Position numbers and translations under genes: made by a program. A DNA stretch of 64,000 nucleotides from Pseudomonas akapageensis (lineage in GTDB: Bacteria; Pseudomonadota; Gammaproteobacteria; Pseudomonadales; Pseudomonadaceae), in the NCBI RefSeq assembly GCF_011355085.1, contig NZ_VXCP01000029.1, forward strand, positions 19,817-83,816, given 5' to 3'. Each line of letters starts with the position of its first letter. Within the stretch, counting starts at the first letter, position 1. The notes under the pieces were generated by a model, which saw only the letters and a program-made list of their open reading frames with translations, did no database searches and was not told where the DNA came from. This document shows positions 33,344 through 41,664 of the stretch, piece after piece.

Positions 33344-34587
33344 CGCTCCTCCTTGATCCAGCGAATCGCTTCCTCGACAGGAACGAGATCGTTGGCTCCG
33401 TCTATCATGCGAAAGGCTGCCTGGAAGCGCCGCTTCCGGTTGATCGACACGGGGCCGCCTCTTCCGAACCGTTGCGAAGTGGCAGTGAGCCCTTTCTCGA
33501 AACGTTCGAGCAATTCGTCAAGTACGTCGCCGGTCGCGAGCGAGACAGCTTGATTGTCCCCTTCGTATAGAAGTAGGCCCGCCATGGCACAATTCGCGTA
33601 CAGGGCTTGATCCAGGGCTTCTGTGGCACCCACGATTTGCAGCATTGGACCATCGCCGTAGATCACGATCGGCAGCCCCCTGCGTTGCACGATATTGCGC
33701 ATTTCTGCAGCCAGGGTGGCTCCACACTGGACCAATCGCTGGTAACCATCGTGGCTGTCCATGTAGTCCAATGTGGCCAACGCTGCCACGATCGGGATCG
33801 TGTCAAAATAGGCGGTATAGGTGAACTCCTTCGCCGCGGCCATCACATCGGATCGGCCCACCAGGCACGAGAGTCGGTGGCCATTCGCCAATCCTTTGGC
33901 GAAGGTGTACAGATCTGCATGGAAGCCGACCGTCCGTGGAAATTGGGAGGCGCGCACCGAACGGTAGCCTTGCTTGACGTCATCGCAGCACAACAGCACC
34001 CGCTCATCCCTAGCGATTTTCGCCAGCCGACGAAGTGTATCCGGTTGCAAGTGGACGTAGTCCGGCGACAGAATTACCAAGGCCGTTTGTCCGCGATGCC
34101 GCTCAAGCACCTGTTCCAGCAGTTCTGGCACGAAGTAGAAGTCAATGACTCCACTCGCATTGGCTTCCAGTAGATTGTCACTCGTAGCCCAGTAGTCGCC
34201 CCAGCCGTGATAACCCGCACTTGCAATGAAGTGCCGGCCCGTGAATTGCCGCGCAGCCTGAACGGCGGCTCGACAGGCTTCCGTCCCCGTACTGAACAGG
34301 GCAAGCCGCGCTTCGTCCATTCCGACGTCGTCGATGATCCGGTTTGTGAGCACCTCATGCAGGTCACTCCAGCAGGTCGCCGATGCCAGCCCGCTGTGTA
34401 AATGGCGAGTAATCGCCAAGTTCACTGCTGGGTGGTGGTGCCCGAGCGTGACGCCGCCTTTGCCATTCATCAGGTCGATATACTGCTTGCCGTCCGAGAG
34501 CGTCACCGTGGCCCCACTGGATCTGATGGCGCGCAGCCTAGGCTGTGCAGTGCAGATGTTGCTGACGATGTGCTGAGGTCTGTCCAT
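33340..34587 (-). CDS. Class III PLP aminotransferase (BtrB-like, putative 6'-aminotransferase)
   Basis: This 415-aa aminotransferase resembles glutamate-1-semialdehyde aminomutase. It has NGKGGVTLGHHHPA near residue 41, STGTEACRAAVQ near 99, and the PLP lysine Lys231 in YTFAKGLANGH. In butirosin and neomycin clusters BtrB/NeoB, of this class, transfers an amino group to 6'-dehydroparomamine after BtrQ oxidation, giving neamine. It pairs with the GMC dehydrogenase gene on the other strand. The ATG at 34585-34587 follows the phosphoribosyltransferase-like gene by one base, and its end overlaps the PIG-L start by 4 bases, so translation is coupled on both sides. Without a product structure the 6' position remains inference. 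Confidence 0.82.
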   Translation of the reverse strand: MDRPQHIVSNICTAQPRLRAIRSSGATVTLSDGKQYIDLMNGKGGVTLGHHHPAVNLAITRHLHSGLASATCWSDLHEVLTNRIIDDVGMDEARLALFSTGTEACRAAVQAARQFTGRHFIASAGYHGWGDYWATSDNLLEANASGVIDFYFVPELLEQVLERHRGQTALVILSPDYVHLQPDTLRRLAKIARDERVLLCCDDVKQGYRSVRASQFPRTVGFHADLYTFAKGLANGHRLSCLVGRSDVMAAAKEFTYTAYFDTIPIVAALATLDYMDSHDGYQRLVQCGATLAAEMRNIVQRRGLPIVIYGDGPMLQIVGATEALDQALYANCAMAGLLLYEGDNQAVSLATGDVLDELLERFEKGLTATSQRFGRGGPVSINRKRRFQAAFRMIDGANDLVPVEEAIRWIKEER

Positions 34588-34588
34588 G

Positions 34589-36439
34589 TCATTTCCGGGA
34601 AGGCGCGTCGATCTCGGCCAACTTGGAAGTTGTCCGCATCAATTGATGGAAGTCTTCATAGAGGGTGATGCGTCCACTTTCGCTGGGTATTCTCACGCTG
34701 CGAACTCTAGACTCGACGATCGTCAGCGCAGCCAGTGACAGGCACTCCCTTACGCTCGACCAGGTGAGACCGCACATCGATGCGAGCTGCCCAGCGTCAT
34801 CGATCGCCAGGCAATTTTCGAGAATGAAAGCTGCCAATTCCAGCTCGGGAAAGCTGATGTCTCCCCAGTTTGCTTCCAGCTGAAAACGATGAAGCCTTCC
34901 GTGTCGGTCAACCTGCCAATGCCAGCCACCGCTGCCATAACGTAGTGACGAACGGAAGGCCCTGCCCGTCCGTCCCGGCCACGGTACCGGCTCCGCTAGA
35001 AACACTCTCAGTGGCTCAGATATTTCCTGTAGCGGATCGCAACCGCACCACTTTCGCATGGTATCTGCCATTGCCGACCAGCGAGGATCAAGTTCCATGA
35101 CCACGGGGCTGTGGTACGTGTGCGCAATGGTTTGCCGTGCAGGGGCGGCCAGCCAGTTCGCCGCTTGAAGCAGTAAGTCGGCTCGTCTCGGCTGGCTCGC
35201 AGCATGAAACTGCTCCTGGAATGATTGTGTGGCCCCGATGTCGACCGTGATGGCATAACCGTCAACTAGCCAGGCTACCCCCATTGAACCCATCTTCCTC
35301 ACGCGCTCGAACTCCGCACGCCCGAACACGCCTTCGCCGATAAAACGCAGATGTAACAACGCCTCACCATCAGGCCCAAGAATTTCGATCGGCGTCTTGC
35401 GTGGGTTCACCAAAGGGCGACACCCGTTCAGGACCCGTGGATCGTTCCATGGGAGCCAGGCGCGACTGAGCCCGTAACGCATTTCACCGTGTGGGCACCG
35501 GAAGTGAAGTCGCACCTGGGCCGGGAGCGAAGGAATGCCCGCTGTATCCCGCAGTCGTGCGATGAATTCAGGTTGTTCACCAGGTAGCAAGCATTCCCAA
35601 AGCCGTGGTGCACTCGAGTTGCGCATCACGTGCGTCTGTGAGTGTGCCGGCATCGGCTGCACCGCCGGACCGTGCCAAAGAGTTCCGATGCTCGAGAACC
35701 ATAGATCGACGACGGGCTCGCGCAACTGTGCCGCTACACCTTCCATGGTGGCTCCGGTATCCGGACGATCGTCCACCACCACGATCACAGGGGCGAATCG
35801 GTGCTCCAACCAGGCCCGCGCGATTTCCAAGTCATCCGACGTTGCGCATCCTTCTCGCGGGCGCACCGTACACCAGTGCACATCGGCAACGCCCAACCCG
35901 GTCAGTACTGCCTTCCAGAGCGGAGCAAGGTATGTTCCACCGGTGCGGATCCCAACAATCAGGAAGGCCCGATCAAGGCGCACCTGCGCGATCAATTGAT
36001 CAACGTCGCTGGCAATCAACGCAAGATCAGCAAGGTCGTAGCCACAGCACTCCGGGATCGGCAGGTGGAGCACTTTGCTCAGAGAATTGAGCGATGAGTT
36101 GGCATGGAGCGCGACACTCGCAGAGGCGAGGTGATCGATGTTTATGGACGCAGTCGCGGTCCGCCCCAGCATCATCTGTGCGGCGCAATCGGCTGCACAT
36201 TCGGCGTGGCGAAGCTGCTCTTCGAGTTCTTCCATCGTCGTATCGCCAAGCACGCCGTTCGATTTTCCCACAGCGATCAGGTCGGCCCAGAATTGCACGC
36301 TGGCGCAGGCCACCAGATATCGGTCCAGAGGGTTTGGGGTGGCTGCGGCACACAGGCGACTCAATGCAAGCCTGATATCGATGCGCATCAGTCCCACAGA
36401 GCCCGCCTGGGCAGGTTGGTTAACAAGAGGGTCGTTCAT
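34589..36439 (-). CDS. Phosphoribosyltransferase-like protein with large unknown C-terminus
   Basis: This ~616-aa protein has a type I PRTase-like core in its first third. Residues ~167-178 (VGIRTGGTYLAP) look like loop I and VVDDRPDTGAT, about 226-236 in the longer TTG-started form, is the PRPP-binding motif. The remaining ~350 residues contain a GxGxFG stretch (GEGVFGRAEF) that hints at a kinase-like or nucleotide-binding region, then no family I know. The ATG at 36437-36439 is used; a TTG at 36454 would add five residues and neither has a strong Shine-Dalgarno. No member of the known 2-deoxystreptamine pathways looks like this, so it is a novel accessory gene; a ribosyl/phosphoribosyl transfer or nucleotide role is inference. 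Confidence 0.65.
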   Translation of the reverse strand: MNDPLVNQPAQAGSVGLMRIDIRLALSRLCAAATPNPLDRYLVACASVQFWADLIAVGKSNGVLGDTTMEELEEQLRHAECAADCAAQMMLGRTATASINIDHLASASVALHANSSLNSLSKVLHLPIPECCGYDLADLALIASDVDQLIAQVRLDRAFLIVGIRTGGTYLAPLWKAVLTGLGVADVHWCTVRPREGCATSDDLEIARAWLEHRFAPVIVVVDDRPDTGATMEGVAAQLREPVVDLWFSSIGTLWHGPAVQPMPAHSQTHVMRNSSAPRLWECLLPGEQPEFIARLRDTAGIPSLPAQVRLHFRCPHGEMRYGLSRAWLPWNDPRVLNGCRPLVNPRKTPIEILGPDGEALLHLRFIGEGVFGRAEFERVRKMGSMGVAWLVDGYAITVDIGATQSFQEQFHAASQPRRADLLLQAANWLAAPARQTIAHTYHSPVVMELDPRWSAMADTMRKWCGCDPLQEISEPLRVFLAEPVPWPGRTGRAFRSSLRYGSGGWHWQVDRHGRLHRFQLEANWGDISFPELELAAFILENCLAIDDAGQLASMCGLTWSSVRECLSLAALTIVESRVRSVRIPSESGRITLYEDFHQLMRTTSKLAEIDAPSRK

Positions 36440-36541
36440 AGTTATCGCACGCAAAGAGATCCGTGGGCGCGTCGATCGCGAAACCTCGACGTCATTAGAG
36501 ATTGGCTGGCCCGCAAATGGCCATGACTTGAAAAGCCCTTG

Positions 36542-37687
36542 TCACTGCCGAGATTTCTCGACGGCGATATCCTTGATCTCCGTTAAGCAATCCTCAATGC
36601 AACACTGAACTAGCGAGGCTTCGACCAGTATCAGGGGTCTACCAACTGGTCCGGCCGGCGCCCCCAGGCCATCTAGCAGGATCATGGCAACCTGATCAGG
36701 ACGAGCGCAGACATAACCTCGCTTGTTGTCCGTGCGCAGCAGCGCCATCACTGCAGCGACAGTAACCCCGGCCGGCAACCGAACCGTCAGTCCATTACGT
36801 CTGAGTAGCCGATAATGAAGACTCCGGTCTGCTTCGCTCAGCCGCCCTAAGCGACTGGCAACTTCAGCTGCCACGATCATTCCGAGGCCGACGGCTTCTC
36901 CATGTGGTACTCGCCCCTCCGCTGCCAGTTCGATTGCGTGGCCAACCGTGTGGCCGTACTCGAACACAAGAGCCTCTTTGCGCTCGCATTTATCGGCTTT
37001 CATCACCCTCTGCTTTGCAAGCAAACCTGCCTCGACAATGACCAAGAGTTCCTTATCGGAATAATTGGCGTCCGGCTTCAATCCACTTTCGAGCAGCGGT
37101 ATGGTCTCGGTTGCCACGGTCAATGCGTTCTTGATGATCTCGAACATGCCAGACCGAATTTGCGTCGCCGGCAACGTCCGGAGGAAGTGAATATCAATCA
37201 GAACAGCGGTGGGCTTGTGAAAACAGCCAAGCAAATTTTTGCCTATAGAAAGATTCACTGCCTGCTTGAGCGAGGCTACTGAATCTGCCGCCGCTATTAA
37301 TGTCGTCGGCACATGTACGAGGCGAATACCGCGAAACAGCAATGCAGCTATTAATCCCGCGAGATTTCCGACAACCCCGCCACCCACGGCGACAATGACG
37401 CTACCCCGGTCAATACCAGCCTGAACCATTTTGTGGGCAAGACGCTCGACAGTTTCCAAGGATTTGAATGATTCGCCATTGTCGACGACCCATAGACTGG
37501 CAACCACCTGAGCGGAAAGTTGCTCACACAATACGCCCGCATGCAACTGACTGACTGTTCTGTCGGTAATTAAGTGATAGCTAGAGGCACCAAATTCACG
37601 CAAACCCGATATGATTTCATCCAAGCATCGAACGCCAATCCATACCGGGTAGCACTCATCTTCGAATTGAAGTCGCAAGTTACGCAT
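36542..37687 (-). CDS. 2-deoxy-scyllo-inosose synthase (BtrC/NeoC type)
   Basis: This 381-aa enzyme has the dehydroquinate-synthase fold: NAD loop VGGGVVGN (101-108), expected metal ligands Glu183, His246 (EYGHTVGH) and His262 (PHGEA), and DNKRGY near 320. The active-site stretch 136-145 reads SVASLKQAVN with Lys141, as in BtrC (SVLSIKQAVN), not the DSSVGGKTGVN block of true dehydroquinate synthase. It should convert D-glucose-6-phosphate to 2-deoxy-scyllo-inosose, the first committed step of 2-deoxystreptamine aminoglycosides. It is the first gene of the minus-strand operon, transcribed out of the AT-rich control region. The length matches BtrC (~368) and NeoC. Confidence 0.92.
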   Translation of the reverse strand: MRNLRLQFEDECYPVWIGVRCLDEIISGLREFGASSYHLITDRTVSQLHAGVLCEQLSAQVVASLWVVDNGESFKSLETVERLAHKMVQAGIDRGSVIVAVGGGVVGNLAGLIAALLFRGIRLVHVPTTLIAAADSVASLKQAVNLSIGKNLLGCFHKPTAVLIDIHFLRTLPATQIRSGMFEIIKNALTVATETIPLLESGLKPDANYSDKELLVIVEAGLLAKQRVMKADKCERKEALVFEYGHTVGHAIELAAEGRVPHGEAVGLGMIVAAEVASRLGRLSEADRSLHYRLLRRNGLTVRLPAGVTVAAVMALLRTDNKRGYVCARPDQVAMILLDGLGAPAGPVGRPLILVEASLVQCCIEDCLTEIKDIAVEKSRQ

Positions 37688-38279
37688 AAGACTCTCTCAA
37701 TTATTCAAGAGCATAGTTAGCAACATGACGCTTATCGCCACCGAGCCACTCAATACGGCCTAAGGCTAGGTACCCAGTCACAAAGTACATGACATCACAG
37801 AACACCGACGCCAATCACACTCATGTGGCAAACGCATCACTTATAAGAAAACCAAATTCAACGAACAAAATTTGACCGTCGATCATGGGTATCGCACCAA
37901 ACACAGCGTGAACACTGCGAATATAAATGCAATCAAGGCTGCCGTGATGTCAACAAAATTTTCGTGTAATTTGTGATATCTGAAAATTACTACGAAGTCC
38001 TAGGAGCGATACTACATATCTTTCTTATATAAAATAAATTTTCCAACTTGCAATTTCTCCCCCTCAGTTTCTCTGCTAAGGTGATTTCACTTGGGACAAA
38101 AAGGCACGCTATCGGCGATAGGCCAAGTGAATGCACGCTTGGGCAGTGCTACCCCATAGGCGTACGTTTGCGCATCTATAATTGATTTGTTGGAAAGCGC
38201 GGATTATTTACTCGATAGGAAAGCGAGATATCTGCGTTGCACGCCTACGTGTAATCACGTTAGAGGACGATCCATAACG
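37688..38279. promoter_or_regulatory. AT-rich divergent control region of the aminocyclitol island
   Basis: This 592-bp stretch lies between DOIS (minus) and the GMC dehydrogenase (plus), and is much more AT-rich than any flank. It contains a nested dyad at 38086-38131 and a TATAAT box at 38177-38182, which could be a -10 for the plus-strand operon although I find no good -35 for it. A longer frame from 38187 is open in the 3' part but the added residues are not conserved. No gene is supported here; it must hold the promoters of both island operons. Confidence 0.7.
38086..38131. promoter_or_regulatory. Nested dyad: candidate operator of the island
   Basis: The arms TTCACTTGG (38086-38094) and CCAAGTGAA (38123-38131) are perfectly complementary. 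They enclose the 13-bp palindrome CTATCGGCGATAG (38109-38121). Such double symmetry in the only divergent promoter region of the cluster suggests a repressor/activator site or a structured leader. Confidence 0.5.
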
Positions 38280-39890
38280 ATGACTTCTTCACTAAACCAG
38301 TACGCCGAAGACTGCGCGCTCGGTATATCCCATATACATGGGCTGCGGTCAAACATTCTGTTAGATGATCCTTTCGACGTGGTCATCATTGGTAGTGGGG
38401 CCGCTGGTGCGGTTGCTGCAGACACCTTCGTTCGAGCCGGACTTCGCACCCTCTTGCTGGAAGAAGGTGTGAGACTTAAGGCGAGTGCAAAGAATGCGGA
38501 CGTTGACGCGCAAGCCGGGCACGCATTGGCTGGCAATTCCACACAAGGATGGAATCCGCGGGGATGGCCATGGAGTACCCGCAATCTTGGTGGCGGAACG
38601 GTTTTCTATGGCGGTGCCTCGTTTCGGTATACCGATTTCGATTTCGATCCCAGCGAGCGCATCCGTGTTGACGGACTACCGGTGAAATGGCCAATCAACG
38701 CTTCCGATCTCGCTCCTTTTTACAACGAGATAGAATCGAGTCTTTCCATCGACCACGCAGGGTTTGAGAGTAGGCGAAGACAGGCACCTAATACGTTGAG
38801 CCTGCCCGCGGAACATCTTTGGGAAGGAGCGCTCCGGCTCGGCCTGTCCCCCCGCCCGACTCCTGTAGCGATCGACCGCAGCCGGTGTGACCACTGCTCC
38901 TTATGTATCGCGGCACAGTGCACGCGCGGCGCCAAGAGCGATGTGGTGAATTCCCTGCTCGGCCCCTTGGCCGATATGCCCAACCTGCTGCTTCTGACCG
39001 GCGTGAAGGCCGTGGCACTAACACAGGAAAAGTGTACCCACGCCAGCGCGGTGCAGTGCATGGACACCATAACCGGTCAGATCAGTTCCGTCCGTGGGCA
39101 CCGTTTTGTGTTGGCCTGCAATGCAATTCAAACGGCCGCATTACTGCTGCGCTCGATCACACCTTATGCCCCAGGAGGTCTTGGCAACGAGCACGATATG
39201 GTTGGTCGGGGTCTCTGCATGAAACTCAGCGAGTATTCGCAGGGCATGGTGAATGCTGACCGACAACTAATCAACGATCATCCAATCGGTTATCGGGGGC
39301 CTTTCTCGACGGTCTGCACGCTTGACTATTATCTGGACGAACGTTGTCCGACCGGTGTCGGTGGACTGATCTACGAAGCAAAGCACGACGACTGGAGCCT
39401 TCTACAGGGCGATGGTTTGGTATTACGCGTGGAAACCATTCTTGCTGACCATCCGTCTCTCGGGAATCGGATCCGTCTCTCCAGTAGTACGGACTCATGG
39501 GGCCTGCCGCGATTGATGATCGACTACACAAAAAATCCACAGGATCTAGCACGCCTGGCTTATATGGTCGAGCGCTCAGCCGACTGGCTCACGTTCGCCG
39601 GCGCGCGGGATATCCAACATCAAGTCTCGAACTTCGCAATGGGCAGCACTCACCTACACGGTACTTGTCGCGCGGGTGACGATCCGCGGACTTCCGTGGT
39701 GGATCGGGATGGCAAGCTCCATTCGCTGGATAATGTCTACGTTGTGGATGGCAGCTACATGCCCTACCCGGGCGGAGTGAATCCCACTCTGACGATCCAG
39801 GCCAATGCCTTGAGAATTGCTCGCCAGATCGCCCGCGACGCAACGGGTCATGCAAGCGCCTCGCAAGCGGCGCAGCCCTGCTCTAACTGA
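38280..39890 (+). CDS. GMC-family flavin dehydrogenase (BtrQ/NeoQ-like)
   Basis: This 536-aa protein has FAD motif VIIGSGAAGAVAAD (35-48) and TRNLGGGTVFYGG near 100-112. A C-x2-C-x2-C-x4-C cluster (Cys203, 206, 209, 214) resembles the metal-type motif of bacterial GMC dehydrogenases, and the C-terminus has the flavin/catalytic block (MGSTHLHGTCRAGDD, VDGSYMPYPGGVNPTLTIQA). In butirosin and neomycin routes BtrQ/NeoQ oxidises the 6'-hydroxyl of paromamine to an aldehyde for the class III aminotransferase. I set the start at the ATG 38280; the frame from 38187 has AGAGG about 13 bases before 38280. First gene of the plus-strand operon. Confidence 0.85.
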   Translation: MTSSLNQYAEDCALGISHIHGLRSNILLDDPFDVVIIGSGAAGAVAADTFVRAGLRTLLLEEGVRLKASAKNADVDAQAGHALAGNSTQGWNPRGWPWSTRNLGGGTVFYGGASFRYTDFDFDPSERIRVDGLPVKWPINASDLAPFYNEIESSLSIDHAGFESRRRQAPNTLSLPAEHLWEGALRLGLSPRPTPVAIDRSRCDHCSLCIAAQCTRGAKSDVVNSLLGPLADMPNLLLLTGVKAVALTQEKCTHASAVQCMDTITGQISSVRGHRFVLACNAIQTAALLLRSITPYAPGGLGNEHDMVGRGLCMKLSEYSQGMVNADRQLINDHPIGYRGPFSTVCTLDYYLDERCPTGVGGLIYEAKHDDWSLLQGDGLVLRVETILADHPSLGNRIRLSSSTDSWGLPRLMIDYTKNPQDLARLAYMVERSADWLTFAGARDIQHQVSNFAMGSTHLHGTCRAGDDPRTSVVDRDGKLHSLDNVYVVDGSYMPYPGGVNPTLTIQANALRIARQIARDATGHASASQAAQPCSN

Positions 39891-39914
39891 ACATCAATCA
39901 GAAAGTGACCACAC

Positions 39915-40163
39915 ATGACACCCCACTTCATCCGCCAACTCGTCATTCACACAATCTGCAATGTGACCGGCGAAACCCCAAAAGATGTTACGGCCCTCGA
40001 CAGGGTTGAATTGAATACACGCGATTGGGAGCAGGTCTTCAGCCGGCTGGAAGCGACGCTCGACATCCAGACCGGTATGTTGACTTCAGCCGAGCGATCG
40101 ATCTCCATCGACGCGTTGATGCGTGTGCTGCACGCCAGGCTAACAGACGACATCGTCACCTGA
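39915..40163 (+). CDS. Acyl-carrier-protein-like small protein without the phosphopantetheine serine
   Basis: This 82-aa protein has ACP-like features: VTGETPKDV near residues 17-25, acidic helix pattern, VFSRLEATLDI and ITIDALMRVLHARL-like C-terminal helices. Where carrier proteins have the D-S-L motif it reads NTRDW (34-38), so the serine that carries 4'-phosphopantetheine is absent. It therefore probably does not carry an acyl chain; it may be a protein-protein adaptor or a decayed carrier. BtrI, a true ACP, belongs to the butirosin side-chain route, so the parallel is suggestive only. It lies 24 bases after the GMC gene. Confidence 0.6.
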   Translation: MTPHFIRQLVIHTICNVTGETPKDVTALDRVELNTRDWEQVFSRLEATLDIQTGMLTSAERSISIDALMRVLHARLTDDIVT

Positions 40164-40352
40164 CCGATACGTGGTCGGAATCGTCGTGAGTCCTGACGCG
40201 CGTCGTGACCTCGCCCGTCCGGATAGCTGAGGACGTTGCATGATGTTTTCGCGTCTCATCAGGTAGTCGCGACAGGCGCACTTAACGGTCACCCGGCTCT
40301 ACACTCTCGAACTGCCATCGGCCCTTATTCATTTACCAAAGGCCTGATTTGT

Positions 40353-41588
40353 ATGAAAGTCTTGAAGCTGACGCCCTTTTTCCATCATCCGGATGCTGAC
40401 TCGTGGCCAGCGGCGTACGACTCGGTAGGTGGCATGCAGGTCCAGACCTGGCGACAGGCAGTCTGGCTCGCTCAGGAAGGTATCCATCAACATGTTATGA
40501 CCATCGGCTTCCCCGGACTGCCCAAGCTGCGACAGTTGCATCCATTTCTGTGGGTAGAGCGCATGCTACTACCCATGCCGCGGATACGGTCCGAGTTCAG
40601 TGGTTTGATCGGGCTGACGCAGTCGTGGGCCGTGGCAACACTATCTGCACTGCTCAAAAAAGGGCGTAAGCATGATTTCGATGTCGTTCATACGCACCTC
40701 GACGGACAAATTCCAGCGCTGCTGGTCGCTTGTTTAGCGCCTCGATTACTACGGCGCCCGCTGATCCTGACGGTGCACTGCTCTCGTCTCGCGGTCTACA
40801 CGCCGCATTCCTGGCTGGACATGCTTCAGCACCGTCTTGCCCGGTGGCTGGAACGCAAAGCCGTGGGCACGGCTTTCGTGGTAGTCGCCCTGACCCAACG
40901 AACCGCTTCCCAACTCACACGTGATGCTCGTCATGTCGAGATCGTTCCCGACGTGGTCGACACCACAGAATTCGCGCCGCCCCCGCAAGAAGGCGTAATT
41001 GCGTTCCGCAAACGTCATAATCTGCAACGGCAAACGGTGGGCTTTGTCGGCCGCAGCGCGAAAGAAAAAGGATGGCGACATCTTATCCCGCTCGCCCAGG
41101 CACTTCGCGAGCAAGAGTGCGAGTTGCTGATCGTCGGCGACGGGACACAGCGGGATCGGCTGCGGCACGCCATTTACAAGGCTGGACTGCAAGATTGGGT
41201 GACAGTTACGGGCTTCATCCCCAATCATGAAGTGCCCCTGGCGATCGCGGCCTGCCGTCTGATCGTGATGCCGTCAGCGCATGAAGAGTTCGGGGGAGCC
41301 AGTATTGAAGCGCTGGCTACAGGCGTCCCGGTGGTGGCTTTTGCCGTTGGCGGTCTTCCGGAAATTCTGCGCGGCATTACGCCCGACCTACTGATCGCAC
41401 CGGAAGATACGACCGCGCTGATTGCACGAGTAAAGGCGGTGCTGGCCGGGCACCATTCGCAGAGTATCGAACCGGCGCGGTTGCGTGCCTACGTTGAGCA
41501 ACGTTATGCCCCATCCGCAATGGGCGCCCGAATCCTGGAGCTATACCGGTTGGCGCTAATCAACTCCACGAAACCTGTCAGACCATGA
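40353..41588 (+). CDS. GT4-type glycosyltransferase (NeoM/BtrM-like)
   Basis: This 411-aa retaining glycosyltransferase has the GT-B pattern: KVLKLTPFFHHPDADSWPA and SVGGMQVQTWRQA at the N-terminus, VHTHLDG near 112, and the E-x6-E sugar-nucleotide motif EEFGGASIEAL (Glu312, Glu319). Its N-terminal HH, WPA and GGMQVQ blocks match what I recall of NeoM/BtrM, which add GlcNAc from UDP-GlcNAc to 2-deoxystreptamine to give N-acetylparomamine. The ATG at 40353 has AAGG 9 bases upstream; the longer frame from 40236 is non-conserved. A 190-base gap with no gene precedes it. Confidence 0.86.
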   Translation: MKVLKLTPFFHHPDADSWPAAYDSVGGMQVQTWRQAVWLAQEGIHQHVMTIGFPGLPKLRQLHPFLWVERMLLPMPRIRSEFSGLIGLTQSWAVATLSALLKKGRKHDFDVVHTHLDGQIPALLVACLAPRLLRRPLILTVHCSRLAVYTPHSWLDMLQHRLARWLERKAVGTAFVVVALTQRTASQLTRDARHVEIVPDVVDTTEFAPPPQEGVIAFRKRHNLQRQTVGFVGRSAKEKGWRHLIPLAQALREQECELLIVGDGTQRDRLRHAIYKAGLQDWVTVTGFIPNHEVPLAIAACRLIVMPSAHEEFGGASIEALATGVPVVAFAVGGLPEILRGITPDLLIAPEDTTALIARVKAVLAGHHSQSIEPARLRAYVEQRYAPSAMGARILELYRLALINSTKPVRP

Positions 41589-41664
41589 GTGCCGTAGCGC
41601 AGCAACTGCGCGGCATCGGCAGCGACTCGTCCAACGTAAAACGGCCCGTCACGGAGGATTCTCG

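Noticed and set aside
37981..38010. GAAGTC-CTAG-GAGCGATAC in the island promoter region as another catabolic-regulon site
   Set aside because: Spacing is off by one and only five of nine second-half positions agree, so it is chance similarity.
39915..40163. Functional acyl carrier protein for a butirosin-like AHBA side chain
   Set aside because: The serine for phosphopantetheine is absent and no BtrJ/BtrK/BtrO/BtrG/BtrH-like genes are present.
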